Shown here piece after piece: positions 7,732 through 15,858 of a stretch of 53,494 nt of DNA; positions within the stretch are counted from its first letter, which is position 1, and each line of letters opens with the position of its first letter. The DNA lies in assembly GCA_021771185.1 (NCBI GenBank), contig JAETPN010000008.1, positions 1-53,494 of the forward strand. Direction: 5' to 3'. This stretch comes from Bacillota bacterium. GTDB taxonomy: Bacteria > Bacillota_I > Bacilli_A > RF39 > UBA660. Below the pieces are notes generated by a model. The model worked only from the letters and a program-made list of their open reading frames with translations, searched no databases and was not told the DNA's origin. Both the position numbers and the translations under genes were made by a program.

Positions 7732-7798
7732 CTATTGGGTTTGTTCTGCTTGATGAATTTGACAAATTGTTAAAAATGTTTATAATAAATCCCAATAG
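7732..7798 (+). promoter_or_regulatory. Promoter bracketed by an inverted repeat
   Basis: TTGACA (7759-7764), a 16-nt spacer and TATAAT (7781-7786) form a consensus promoter 27 nt before the next gene. CTATTGGG at 7732-7739 is repeated exactly in reverse complement, CCCAATAG, at 7791-7798. One copy is upstream of -35 and one spans the expected transcription start. This layout suggests a two-site operator or an RNA 5' structure. Confidence 0.6.
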
Positions 7799-7812
7799 CA
7801 AGGGGAATATTT

Positions 7813-8604
7813 ATGGAAAAAGCAATGACGTTAACAGTATGTACGCAAAATGTGAAACATTATTTTTCAAAGATGAAAGCAGATTCTTTTAAAGTGGAAA
7901 ATTTTGAATTAATTAATATGTGTAAAATTGAGGGGTTAGATTTATGTGGATTACAGGAGATGACTGGCCCTCGTCATCGAAATTTAGTTCAACAATTAGC
8001 TCAGAATCAACTTCATATTAAAGGGCGAGGAAGATACTTTGGAATTCCTTGTATTGATGAATATAATAGTTTAATCGTTAATCATGATAAGTTTAAGGTT
8101 GTTTCTTCTAAGACGTATTCTTTACCATGGATACATGATGTTAAAAATCAAATGAAAAGTGGAGCATTTATGCCAAGAATTGCGCATGTGGTTACATTAG
8201 AAACTAAAATTTGTGGTCGCATTTGTATTGTAGTAACACATTTAGATTATCAAAGTCCTAAGGTGCAAAAATTACAATTAGATAAACTAACAAAAATTTT
8301 AGCAACAATTTCTGAACCAACTATTTTGATGGGCGACTTTAATATGTTTCCAACAAATGATCTTTTTAAAATTTATAAAAAAGAATGGCAAGAACATTTT
8401 GGGTTAATGTTAACTACAGTTACTGGTCAAAAAACATGGATGGGAAGTGGAAATAATTTTCCAAAAGAAAATAAACCTTATGATTATATTTTTGCTACAA
8501 AAGAATTTGATGCAATTTATTCTGAAGTAATTGATTATCGTGAAGAGTTAAACACAGACCATAAGGGTGTAAAAACCTCCTTTGTTTTAACAAAGAAAAA
8601 ATAA
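7813..8604 (+). CDS. Endonuclease/exonuclease/phosphatase (EEP) family hydrolase
   Basis: This 263-residue metal-dependent phosphoesterase has no signal peptide, so it is probably cytosolic. EEP hallmarks appear in order: TQNVKHYF near the start, the metal-binding glutamate in GLQEM, VVTHLDYQS, GDFNMFP with the catalytic Asp/Asn pair, YDYIFATKEF, and the final TDHKGVKTSF with the Asp-His dyad. The family includes DNA repair nucleases, phospholipases and inositol phosphatases, and sequence alone does not choose among them. An AAGGGGA site precedes the ATG. The gene stands alone between a bracketed promoter and a terminator, so it is monocistronic and possibly tightly regulated. Confidence 0.8.
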   Translation: MEKAMTLTVCTQNVKHYFSKMKADSFKVENFELINMCKIEGLDLCGLQEMTGPRHRNLVQQLAQNQLHIKGRGRYFGIPCIDEYNSLIVNHDKFKVVSSKTYSLPWIHDVKNQMKSGAFMPRIAHVVTLETKICGRICIVVTHLDYQSPKVQKLQLDKLTKILATISEPTILMGDFNMFPTNDLFKIYKKEWQEHFGLMLTTVTGQKTWMGSGNNFPKENKPYDYIFATKEFDAIYSEVIDYREELNTDHKGVKTSFVLTKKK

Positions 8605-8611
8605 TTAAATA

Positions 8612-8641
8612 AGAAGAGTAAAAATACTTTTCTTTTTTTTA
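8612..8641 (+). terminator. Terminator after EEP gene
   Basis: AGAAGAGTA pairs with TACTTTTCT (one G:T pair) around AAAA, followed by eight Ts. Confidence 0.75.
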
Positions 8642-8724
8642 TTTTAATAAATATAATAGTAGTGCCCATGTATAAAAATTCTTTCATATGTTCATTTTAT
8701 AGATAGAAAGATTAGGAGGATAAG

Positions 8725-9369
8725 ATGAACTATATTTATGATATTTTATTAAACTTTAACGAAAACCTATATGATTTTTATGACTGGAATATGAAGGATG
8801 ATATTAAACATATTCGTCGTATTCCGTTATTTAAAATATCTAGTGAAGATTTTACAAGTTTAAAAGAAAATGATGTCGTTGTTGATCAAGGATTATTAAA
8901 TAAAATTTATAACAAAACAGAGATTTTTGAAAATCGAAAGATTCTTCGCTTAGATTATACGTGCCTATTTTCTGATGGTTTGGAAACCCTTGGTATTCGT
9001 TTTAATTCAGATGGAAAAAGCATTCAAAAAACAAGATTATTAATTGATGAAGATAGTGAAGTGATTGATCTTTGTGTTCATTTGAATGAAGAAACAATTG
9101 ATTATAATACGATCTGCTTAAAGAAACCCAATTATTTAAAAACGAGAAAAGAAATTCAAACACATGATTATTTAGTGAAAGAGTTAGATAAATTAATTGA
9201 ACGAAAAGATATGGAAAAGTTAAAATATTTATATTATGAATGTTTTAACAAAGTAGAAGAATCTATGGAATCTATGATGGAACATTTTAGACAAGAAATA
9301 GAAAATTCTTTTAATACTATCGCACCTAAATTAAATGACTTTTTTAAATTAACTTCTTTAAATAAATAA
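8725..9369 (+). CDS. DUF3603-like protein of unknown function
   Basis: This 214-residue cytosolic protein begins with IYDILLNFNENLYDFYDWNMKDDIKHIRRIPLFKIS. The pattern of aromatic residues, acidic helix and PLFKIS resembles the DUF3603 proteins conserved in Bacilli, as do the later CLFSDGLETLGIRFNSDGKSI strands and the KSIQKTRLLIDEDSEV segment. The C-terminal third is a charged helical region (about 150-200). No catalytic motif is evident. A strong TAGGAGGA site precedes the ATG. It is convergent with the dehydrogenase gene and shares a terminator with it. The family name comes from memory of its pattern. Confidence 0.6.
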   Translation: MNYIYDILLNFNENLYDFYDWNMKDDIKHIRRIPLFKISSEDFTSLKENDVVVDQGLLNKIYNKTEIFENRKILRLDYTCLFSDGLETLGIRFNSDGKSIQKTRLLIDEDSEVIDLCVHLNEETIDYNTICLKKPNYLKTRKEIQTHDYLVKELDKLIERKDMEKLKYLYYECFNKVEESMESMMEHFRQEIENSFNTIAPKLNDFFKLTSLNK

Positions 9370-9393
9370 AAATTCACAATTGATGTGAATTTT
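9369..9393. terminator. Bidirectional terminator
   Basis: AAAATTCACA pairs with TGTGAATTTT between two converging genes. The T-run is stronger on the minus strand. Confidence 0.65.
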
Positions 9394-10357
9394 ATAACAT
9401 ATGGTGTAATTTTAAAAGTTCTACTAACATATCATCACGATATTGTGCAAGTGTTTCATCTGTATTTCCGATTTCTTTGGAACGGTTTTTAATGGTTTCG
9501 TCTACGCCTTTTCTAGCAATTTCTGGCCATTCTTTTGGAAACTCTTTAAAATCCGCCATATCTTCTAGCCAAAGATTAATGGAACTTTCTAAATGGTGGA
9601 ATAATCCGTCAATTCCAACTTTTCCTCCACCTAGTTGAAAGACCATAGATGGTCCCATGATTCCCCAACGGATTCCTGGACCAAAGGTAACAGCTTTATC
9701 TGCATCTTCAATTGTACAGACTCCACGCATGACAAGTTCACAAACTTCACGGTAAAGTGCCATTTGTAGACGGTTACAGATGAATCCTAAAGCTTCTTTT
9801 TGAAGAACAATGGGAGCTTTTCCCATAAGTTCAAAAAATTCTTTTGCAATTACTACATTTTCTTCAGTTGTATATTCTCCTTTTGTAATTTCGACAAGTG
9901 GAATTAAATGAGGTGGATTGTATGGATGGGCACCAACAAATCGCTCTGGATGTTTTGAAACCTTTGCAATTTCAGTAATTAGCAAACCAGAGGTTGAACT
10001 AGCAATGATGGTTTTATCAGAAGTATATTTTTCCATTTCTAATATCATTTGATGTTTAATATCATAACTTTCTGGTCCAGATTCTTGGATAAATAAGGCA
10101 TCTCTGACAGCCTCTTCCATGGATGTTGTATAGGAAATGCGACCTTCAATGATTTTTGTTTCATCTTCTGTTAGAAGTTGATTTCTTATAAATAATTTTA
10201 AACTTTCATGAATACGTTCTTTGGCAAGGTTTAAAGCTTCATCTGTAATATCGTATACATTAACATGAGCTCCCTTTAATGCAAATTGTAAGGCCCAACT
10301 GTATCCAATCACGCCAGCGCCTACACATGCAACTGTTTTAATTTCTTTTGCTTTCAT
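9392..10357 (-). CDS. 3-hydroxyacyl-CoA dehydrogenase family protein (carnitine dehydrogenase / L-gulonate dehydrogenase subgroup)
   Basis: These enzymes oxidise a beta-hydroxy group with NAD. The 321-residue protein begins with a Rossmann motif, GAGVIG at 13-18 with an Asp ending the second strand (NVYD). It continues with QESGPESYDIK, SSTSGLLITEIAK, and the active-site His segment GAHPYNPPHLIPLVEI. The C-terminal dimer domain has GFICNRLQMALYREV. The PPHLIPLVE form and 321-residue length fit the L-carnitine dehydrogenase or lambda-crystallin/L-gulonate dehydrogenase branch better than butyryl-CoA pathway Hbd. No other beta-oxidation or carnitine genes are nearby, so the substrate is open. 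GAAAGGATCGATGTT precedes the ATG. Confidence 0.75.
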   Translation of the reverse strand: MKAKEIKTVACVGAGVIGYSWALQFALKGAHVNVYDITDEALNLAKERIHESLKLFIRNQLLTEDETKIIEGRISYTTSMEEAVRDALFIQESGPESYDIKHQMILEMEKYTSDKTIIASSTSGLLITEIAKVSKHPERFVGAHPYNPPHLIPLVEITKGEYTTEENVVIAKEFFELMGKAPIVLQKEALGFICNRLQMALYREVCELVMRGVCTIEDADKAVTFGPGIRWGIMGPSMVFQLGGGKVGIDGLFHHLESSINLWLEDMADFKEFPKEWPEIARKGVDETIKNRSKEIGNTDETLAQYRDDMLVELLKLHHML

Positions 10358-10482
10358 AACATCGATCCTTTCTTACTGTATTATATCATGAAGGATTAAA
10401 TTAAATTTTTGAAATTTATAAAATTTACAGTTTCATACAAATAAAATGTATTATTTTGTTTATTTGTTTGTTATAAAAGTAG

Positions 10483-10511
10483 TTGAAATGCCTTTAGAAA
10501 ACTGTTATAAT
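10483..10511 (+). promoter_or_regulatory. Promoter of the asnS T-box transcript
   Basis: TTGAAA (10483-10488), 17-nt spacer, TATAAT (10506-10511). Transcription would start near 10518. Confidence 0.75.
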
Positions 10512-10517
10512 ATAAAA

Positions 10518-10718
10518 AAACAAAGAAGTGGAGAGTACTATTTACCCCTGTTTTATAGCGAGTTTGGATGGTGCAAGCAAACAAAGAAGATAAATAGGAA
10601 GAACACCACGGAGTTGAATATCTGAATAAAGTAGGATATTTCGGGAAACCGTTATCAAATTAAGACCAAAGTAGGATGGCACCGTGCTTTATGCACTCCT
10701 ACAACATGGTCTTTTTTT
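10518..10718 (+). promoter_or_regulatory. T-box riboswitch (tRNA-Asn sensing)
   Basis: The leader fills the gene-free stretch before asnS. AAC at 10602-10604, flanked by GAAG and ACC in the stem I region, reads as the Asn specifier codon. TGGCACCG at 10677-10684 is the T-box core; its TGGC would pair with the GCCA end of uncharged tRNA-Asn, whose discriminator base is G. The competing terminator joins AAGACCA with TGGTCTT and GTAGGA with TCCTAC, followed by seven Ts at 10711-10718. Uncharged tRNA-Asn should favour the antiterminator and switch on asnS. Confidence 0.88.
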
Positions 10719-10736
10719 ATTTAAGGAGGGATTATT

Positions 10737-12119
10737 ATGATTATAGATGTTAAGGAATTATATCAAAAGGTAGATGACTATATGAACCATGAAGTAACAC
10801 TTCAAGGATGGATTCGTAATCATCGTAAACAAAAGGAATTTGGGTTTATTGATTTTAATGATGGTACATTTTTCAAGACAACACAAATTGTATATGACAA
10901 TAAGCTTGGTGATTTTGATGAAATTCAAAAGTTAAGAGTGGGTTCGGCTATTGAAGTTTGTGGGACAGTTATTGCTTCTCCTGCGAAAGGTCAAACATTT
11001 GAAATTCAATTGAAGTCATTAAAACTTTTAGGAGATTGTCCTGAAAATTACCCTATCCAACCAAAAAGACATACGAGAGAATTTTTGAGGGAGCAAGCGT
11101 ATCTTCGCCCTAGAACCAATTTGTTTGGGGCTGTATTTCGTGTAAGAAGTGTAACAGCAATGGCAATCCATGAATACTTTCAAAGTCACAATTATGTATA
11201 TACACATACGCCATTAATTACAACAACGGATTGTGAAGGATCTGATCAAATGTTTAAAATTACAACCTTAGATTTTAATCATTTACCAGAAGTTGATGGT
11301 CATGTTGATATGTCGAAAGATTTATTTGGAAAGCAAGCTTATGTAACTGGAACAGGGCAACTTCATGGGGAAGCTTTTGCGATGGCTTATAAACGTATTT
11401 ATACGTTTGGGCCAACGTTCCGTACAGAAAATTCTAATACCAAAACTCATGCGAATGAATTTTGGATGATTGAGCCTGAAATTGCTTTTTGTGATTTAAA
11501 TGGACTGATGGATATTGAAGAAGATATGTTAAAGTTTGTTGTGAATTATGTATTAGAACATTGTCCAGAAGAAATTAATTTCTTTGATCAATTTGTAGAA
11601 AAAGGATTAAAAGAAAAATTAACAAAATTAGTACAATCTACTTTTACGCGTATTACACATCATGATGTCGTGGATATTTTAAAACAAGCAGATGTAAAAT
11701 GGGAATTTACACCAGATTATGGTGAAGATATTGCCAAGGAACATGAACGTTATATTACGGAGTATTTTAATGGACCTGTATTTATTACTGATTGGCCTAA
11801 AGATATTAAAGCATGGTATATGAAGGTAAATGAGGATGGTAAAACGGTGGCGGCTGTTGACCTTGAGGTTCCAGGGGCAGGTGAACTTATGGGTGGATCA
11901 GAACGTGAAGCAGATTATGATAAATTAATGGCTAGAATCGATGAAATGGGTGTTGATAAAAACACGGTAGATTGGTTCTGTAATTTACGTCGCTTTGGTG
12001 GATGTTATCATTCTGGCTTTGGTATGGGATTCGAACGTTTGTTGATTTATTTAACAGGTGTTGAAAATATTCGCGATGTTATTCCATTCCCAAGAACGCC
12101 TGGCAATTGTGATTATTAA
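10737..12119 (+). CDS. asnS: Asparaginyl-tRNA synthetase
   Basis: AsnRS charges tRNA-Asn with asparagine. The 460-residue length is normal. An N-terminal OB-fold anticodon-binding domain (about 1-105; VTLQGWIRNHRKQKEFGFIDFNDG) is followed by a class IIb catalytic core. Motif 2 is FRTENSNTKTHANEFWMIEPE and motif 3 is GFGMGFERLLIYLTGVENIRDVIPFPR, with the terminal RTPGNCDY. In place of the AspRS signature, the protein ends as bacterial AsnRS does. AAGGAGGG stands 6 nt before the ATG. The T-box leader immediately upstream, with an AAC specifier, independently supports asparagine specificity. Confidence 0.97.
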   Translation: MIIDVKELYQKVDDYMNHEVTLQGWIRNHRKQKEFGFIDFNDGTFFKTTQIVYDNKLGDFDEIQKLRVGSAIEVCGTVIASPAKGQTFEIQLKSLKLLGDCPENYPIQPKRHTREFLREQAYLRPRTNLFGAVFRVRSVTAMAIHEYFQSHNYVYTHTPLITTTDCEGSDQMFKITTLDFNHLPEVDGHVDMSKDLFGKQAYVTGTGQLHGEAFAMAYKRIYTFGPTFRTENSNTKTHANEFWMIEPEIAFCDLNGLMDIEEDMLKFVVNYVLEHCPEEINFFDQFVEKGLKEKLTKLVQSTFTRITHHDVVDILKQADVKWEFTPDYGEDIAKEHERYITEYFNGPVFITDWPKDIKAWYMKVNEDGKTVAAVDLEVPGAGELMGGSEREADYDKLMARIDEMGVDKNTVDWFCNLRRFGGCYHSGFGMGFERLLIYLTGVENIRDVIPFPRTPGNCDY

Positions 12120-12126
12120 TGTAAAT

Positions 12127-12150
12127 AAGGCAGTTAATCTGCTTTTTTTC
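12127..12150 (+). terminator. Terminator of asnS
   Basis: AAGGCAG pairs with CTGCTTT (one G:T pair) and is followed by a T-run. Confidence 0.7.
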
Positions 12151-12202
12151 TTGTTTTTTAAAACAATTTATAGTATGATAAAAATGAATATGAGGTGGTA
12201 TC

Positions 12203-12964
12203 ATGACTCTTTCTAAAAACAATCCTTTAATCAAAGAAGTAAAAAATTTATTATATATAGGAAATGATCATTTTAAAGATAAAGATGGCAATTTGTATGC
12301 AGTTGAAGAGGTATTTGCTCCATTAAATAGAGCAAAAGAAGATGTCTCTTTTGTGGAATATGGTTCTTCTTCAAAAAATGGTGGATATCATTATTATGAT
12401 TATGAAAACTCTATTGTTGGTAATTATGAATTAGTTGTCCCAAATCAGTATAAAGAAGTACAACAAGCGTGTGATGAACAATTTCAACTTTATAAAGAAA
12501 TTTGTAAATCACAAGGAAAAACGAATAAGATTATTCTTATTGGTGGAGCAACGTTACTAACACTTTCTCTAGGAACTGCTGCTATAGATCAAATGAAATA
12601 TAATCATCAGGCGAATATTGAATATCTTAATACAAGAAAAGATAGAACGGTTTCTGCCATTGAAGTTTTTCTAATCAATCAAAGAAATGCTCTTTCTGGG
12701 ACTTCAGCACTTACACATAGTCCGTTTAATATGAATGATGAGACTATTGAGTTAGAAGCTGAAGCGATGTTAAAAGTTTTTAAAACGAAATATAGTCCAG
12801 AGGAATTAGATCAAATGGTCTCTAATGGTGTATTAACTGATTTTGGGAAACAAGCGATTTTAAAATATTTTGATGAAAAAGTGTCGTTATATACAACAGA
12901 GATTCATCCACTTGAGTCTATGCAAGAGCAAGCAAATATCAATGTAACAGTAAGAACAAAATAA
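12203..12964 (+). CDS. Hypothetical single-pass membrane protein
   Basis: This 253-residue protein is not recognised. Residues 1-110 are soluble and aromatic-rich, with a Tyr/Gly patch (YGSSSKNGGYHYYDYENS). One transmembrane helix lies at about 113-132 (KIILIGGATLLTLSLGTAAI). A longer, mostly helical C-terminal domain follows. With no signal peptide, the N-terminus is probably cytosolic and the C-terminal half external, but topology is inferred only from position. GAGGTGG precedes the ATG. The gene is flanked by its own terminator and that of asnS, so it is probably monocistronic. Confidence 0.65.
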   Translation: MTLSKNNPLIKEVKNLLYIGNDHFKDKDGNLYAVEEVFAPLNRAKEDVSFVEYGSSSKNGGYHYYDYENSIVGNYELVVPNQYKEVQQACDEQFQLYKEICKSQGKTNKIILIGGATLLTLSLGTAAIDQMKYNHQANIEYLNTRKDRTVSAIEVFLINQRNALSGTSALTHSPFNMNDETIELEAEAMLKVFKTKYSPEELDQMVSNGVLTDFGKQAILKYFDEKVSLYTTEIHPLESMQEQANINVTVRTK

Positions 12965-12984
12965 AAAAATTATTTTGTTTTTTT
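12956..12984 (+). terminator. Terminator overlapping a stop codon
   Basis: A perfect 9-bp stem, ACAAAATAA with TTATTTTGT, encloses five As and is followed by TTTTTT. It contains the TAA of the preceding gene. Confidence 0.75.
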
Positions 12985-13030
12985 GTATAATTTAAAAAAT
13001 ATGTTTCACACTAGTATTAGGAGGCGAAAC

Positions 13031-13579
13031 ATGAAAAAGTTATTTATAGTTTTAGGAATATCATTACTTTTTATGACCGGATGTACGTTAGGTGTTACCA
13101 ATAATACGCCAACGAAAAAGGTGGAAATGTTTTTATCTAAGTATCAAACTTTAGATGAAGATGTAATGGAAGACTTAGAAAATGTTTTAATCGCAGATGT
13201 TACCTTTGATAAAAAAAGACAAGATAAATATCGTGATTTAATGAAAAAACATTATCAAGATTTAACTTATGATATTCAGGAAGAAAAGATTGATGGAGAT
13301 GAAGCAACGGTTGTAACGCAAATTGAAGTTCGTGATTATACGAAAGCGAAAGCTGAAGCTAATGTCTATAAAGAAAAGAATGAGAAGAAATTCCAAAATG
13401 ATAAAGGTGAATATGATGTAACTAAGTTCTATGATTATATGTTAGATGAATTTGCCAAAGTGGATGATAAAGTAACTTATACCATTAACTTTAAATTAAA
13501 GAAAAAAGATGGTGAGTGGAAGTTAAATGATCTAACAGATGAACAAGAACAAAAGATTCATGGTGTATATGAATATTAG
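13031..13579 (+). CDS. Lipoprotein of unknown function
   Basis: The 182-residue precursor has a lipoprotein signal: MKKLFIVLGISLLFMTGC, with the lipid-modified cysteine at residue 18. The mature part is highly charged. It begins with a region (TPTKKVEMFLSKYQTLDEDVM) similar in style to small export-linked NTF2-like or DUF4878-type lipoproteins and ends with KKKDGEWKLNDLTDEQ, a strand typical of that fold. The fold assignment is a guess. The start was moved to ATG 13031 because TAGGAGGCG lies just before it and the lipobox spacing requires it. Confidence 0.7.
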   Translation: MKKLFIVLGISLLFMTGCTLGVTNNTPTKKVEMFLSKYQTLDEDVMEDLENVLIADVTFDKKRQDKYRDLMKKHYQDLTYDIQEEKIDGDEATVVTQIEVRDYTKAKAEANVYKEKNEKKFQNDKGEYDVTKFYDYMLDEFAKVDDKVTYTINFKLKKKDGEWKLNDLTDEQEQKIHGVYEY

Positions 13580-13601
13580 GACAATGTTTGTCCTTTTTTT
13601 G
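13578..13601 (+). terminator. Terminator after lipoprotein gene
   Basis: AGGACAA pairs with TTGTCCT and is followed by TTTTTT. It begins at the TAG stop. Confidence 0.75.
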
Positions 13602-13647
13602 TACATATTTTTCGTAATCTAATCATATCTTTTGATAGGTGAAAAAT

Positions 13648-14718
13648 ATGAAAAAATATATACTGATGCTGATACTATTATTAGGTATACCAGTTCTTCA
13701 AGTTCGTGCAGTTGATACTAGTGCTACTTCAGCTATTTTAATGGAACAAGATAGTCATCGTATTTTATATGCAAAGAACATTCATAATGTAAGAAGTATT
13801 GCGTCTATTTCTAAGATTATGACTGGAATACTTGCAGTGGAAAGTGGAAAAATGGATGATAAGGTTACAATTGGTGATGAAGTATTAAAGGCTTATGGGT
13901 CTGGAATTTATGTGAAACCCGGAGAAAAAATTACGCTAAGGGATTTAGTTTATGGTTTAATGTTACGTAGTGGAAATGATGCCGCGCTAGCGATTGCTAC
14001 ACATGTTGGTGGAAGTGTGGAACAGTTTGTTACCATGATGAATACAAAGGCTACGGATCTTGGAATGAAACATACGACATTTCATAATCCTAGTGGTTTA
14101 GATGAAGAGGATGAAGGGAATTTATCTACAGCTTATGATATGGCTATTCTTACAAGTTATGCGATGCAAAATAAAGAATATGCAAAGATTGTTGGAACAA
14201 AAAAACATGTGGTGAAAACAAATAAGAATCATTATGTATGGCATAACAAAAATAAATTATTATCCATGTACAAATATACAACGGGTGGGAAAACAGGTTT
14301 TACCAAAAAGGCCCGAAGAACGTTAGTAACAACAGCCAGAAAAAATGATTTGAATTTAGTCGCAGTTACGTTAAATGATGGAAATGATTTTAGTGATCAC
14401 ATGAATTTATTTGATTATGGATTTGATACTTATAAGCATCAAACGCTTTTAAAAAAAGGAACCATTAAAGTTCCAAAGGAAAATTATTATAAGAATAAAA
14501 CGCTATATATAAAAAATAATGTATCTTATCCAATTGCGTCTAATGAGAAAGATTCACTTGAATTAAAGTATAGTTTATATAAAAAAAGAAATAATGATTC
14601 TCTTGTTGGATATGTTAAGGTATATTTAGGGAAAGAAGAAGTGATGAAGGAACCTATTTATGTAAAGTCTGAGACTGTAATCAAAAAGAAAAATAAGGGT
14701 TGGTTCCATTTATGGTAA
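13648..14718 (+). CDS. dacF: Sporulation-type D-alanyl-D-alanine carboxypeptidase (DacF/DacB class, PBP5 family)
   Basis: This penicillin-binding enzyme trims the terminal D-Ala from peptidoglycan stem peptides outside the membrane. A signal peptide (about residues 1-21, ending VRA) leads into a serine peptidase domain with all three motifs: SISK at 53-56, SGN at 108-110 and KTG at 215-217. A beta-rich C-terminal domain follows and the protein ends with a basic tail, without a clear amphipathic anchor. The gene overlaps spmA by 7 nt. In Bacillus the DacB carboxypeptidase and SpmA/SpmB together set spore cortex cross-linking and dehydration, so cortex maturation is the likely role. The ATG at 13648 is preferred over GTG 13639 because AGGTGA lies 5 nt before it. 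Confidence 0.85.
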   Translation: MKKYILMLILLLGIPVLQVRAVDTSATSAILMEQDSHRILYAKNIHNVRSIASISKIMTGILAVESGKMDDKVTIGDEVLKAYGSGIYVKPGEKITLRDLVYGLMLRSGNDAALAIATHVGGSVEQFVTMMNTKATDLGMKHTTFHNPSGLDEEDEGNLSTAYDMAILTSYAMQNKEYAKIVGTKKHVVKTNKNHYVWHNKNKLLSMYKYTTGGKTGFTKKARRTLVTTARKNDLNLVAVTLNDGNDFSDHMNLFDYGFDTYKHQTLLKKGTIKVPKENYYKNKTLYIKNNVSYPIASNEKDSLELKYSLYKKRNNDSLVGYVKVYLGKEEVMKEPIYVKSETVIKKKNKGWFHLW

Positions 14719-15296
14719 ATAAAATTTGGGGATTTTTTATTGTTGTTGGTGTTCTTTTTAGCTTTTTTACTGGGAAGATGGATCTCATTAATAAAGAAAT
14801 TTTAGATAGTTGTAAAACAGCTTTTGAATTAGTGATTGAAATATTTCCAGTAATTGCATTATGGTTAGGGATTATGAAAATTGCTCGTGTATCTGGGTTG
14901 TTAAAGAAATTTTCGAAAATTTTAGAGCCTCTTTTACATTTTATTTTTCCTGAGATTCCAAAGGGGCATGAATCTCTAGGGTATATTTCAAGTAACATGA
15001 TTGCGAATCTTTTTGGACTAGGGAATGCCGCAACTCCTTTTGGGTTAAAGGCGATGAATGCGCTTCAGGAATTAAATGAAAAAAAAGAGGAAGCGAGTCG
15101 AAGTATGATTACATTTTTGGTCTTAAATACGACAGGACTAACGATTGTACCAACAACGATTATATCGATGCGCATGTTGTATGGTAGTTCTAATCCTACA
15201 GCGGTTATTTTCCCATGTTTTTTAGCGACACTTATTTCAACACTTGCGGGGCTTATTTTAGATCGAATCTTATATTATAGGAGTCTTTCACATTAA
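14712..15296 (+). CDS. spmA: Spore maturation protein A (SpmA)
   Basis: This 194-residue multi-pass membrane protein of the nucleoside-recognition (Gate) fold is required with SpmB for spore core dehydration. Signature segments are EIFPVIALWLGIMKIA, the conserved SSNMIANLFGLGNAATPFGLKAM, and FLVLNTTGLTIVPTTIISMR. ATG 14712 is used; it overlaps the carboxypeptidase stop, indicating translational coupling. Its own TAA overlaps the first codon of spmB. The order dac-spmA-spmB is the same as in Bacillus subtilis. Confidence 0.93.
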   Translation: MVNKIWGFFIVVGVLFSFFTGKMDLINKEILDSCKTAFELVIEIFPVIALWLGIMKIARVSGLLKKFSKILEPLLHFIFPEIPKGHESLGYISSNMIANLFGLGNAATPFGLKAMNALQELNEKKEEASRSMITFLVLNTTGLTIVPTTIISMRMLYGSSNPTAVIFPCFLATLISTLAGLILDRILYYRSLSH

Positions 15297-15810
15297 TTTA
15301 TCATCCTTTATTTTACCCTGTGTTGTTTTATTTGTTATTGTTTATGGAATAAGCCAAAAAGTGTCTATTTATGATGTGTTTTTAGAGGGAGCAAAGGAAA
15401 GTTTTGATTTTGTTCTTCGGATGTTCCCATGTATGTTAGCGATGGTTTTAGGTGTGAATATCTTCTTAAAAAGTGGGTTTTTAAATTTTGTATTTGAATT
15501 TATGGATCCCTTACTAAAAATCTTACAAGTTCCTCTTGAAGTACTTCCACTAGCTTTTATTCGTCCGATTTCAGGCAGTAGTTCTTTAGCTATTTTATCA
15601 TCTATTTTGAAAAAGTATGGGCCTGATAGCTTTGTTGGACGAATGGCTTCTATTATGCAGGGATCTACGGATACTACTTTTTATATTTTAACGTTGTATT
15701 ATGGAAGCGTTGGTATTAAAAAAATTAAATATTCGCTCATTGCTGGGTTAGGTGCTGATTTGATTGGAATTATAGCTAGTTTATTACTGACAAATTTCTT
15801 CTTTTCTTAA
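15292..15810 (+). CDS. spmB: Spore maturation protein B (SpmB), apparent ATT start
   Basis: SpmB acts with SpmA in the developing spore membrane. From ATT at 15292 the product has 172 residues, close to the roughly 178 of Bacillus SpmB. It starts with a transmembrane helix (SSFILPCVVLFVIVYGI) that leads into KVSIYDVFLEGAKESFDFVLRMFP. Later family segments are PLAFIRPISGSSSLAI and MQGSTDTTFYILTLYYGSVGIKK. The first conventional start, GTG at 15361, would delete the first helix and has no ribosome site. AGGAG at 15279-15283 lies 8 nt before the ATT, and the ATT shares bases with the spmA stop (ATTAA), as a coupled ATG would. No ATG, GTG or TTG lies in frame between the upstream stop and 15361. 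Confidence 0.85.
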   Translation: MNLSSFILPCVVLFVIVYGISQKVSIYDVFLEGAKESFDFVLRMFPCMLAMVLGVNIFLKSGFLNFVFEFMDPLLKILQVPLEVLPLAFIRPISGSSSLAILSSILKKYGPDSFVGRMASIMQGSTDTTFYILTLYYGSVGIKKIKYSLIAGLGADLIGIIASLLLTNFFFS

Positions 15811-15858
15811 CATTGACTAAATACAAAATTAAGCGTAAGATAATAATAAGGTGATGAT

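Noticed and set aside
14681..14998. Minus-strand open frame opposite spmA
   Set aside because: It lies wholly antisense to the end of the carboxypeptidase gene and the well-supported spmA, with no recognisable protein.
15361..15810. spmB starting at GTG 15361
   Set aside because: It lacks a ribosome site and would delete the conserved first membrane helix that is encoded in frame upstream.
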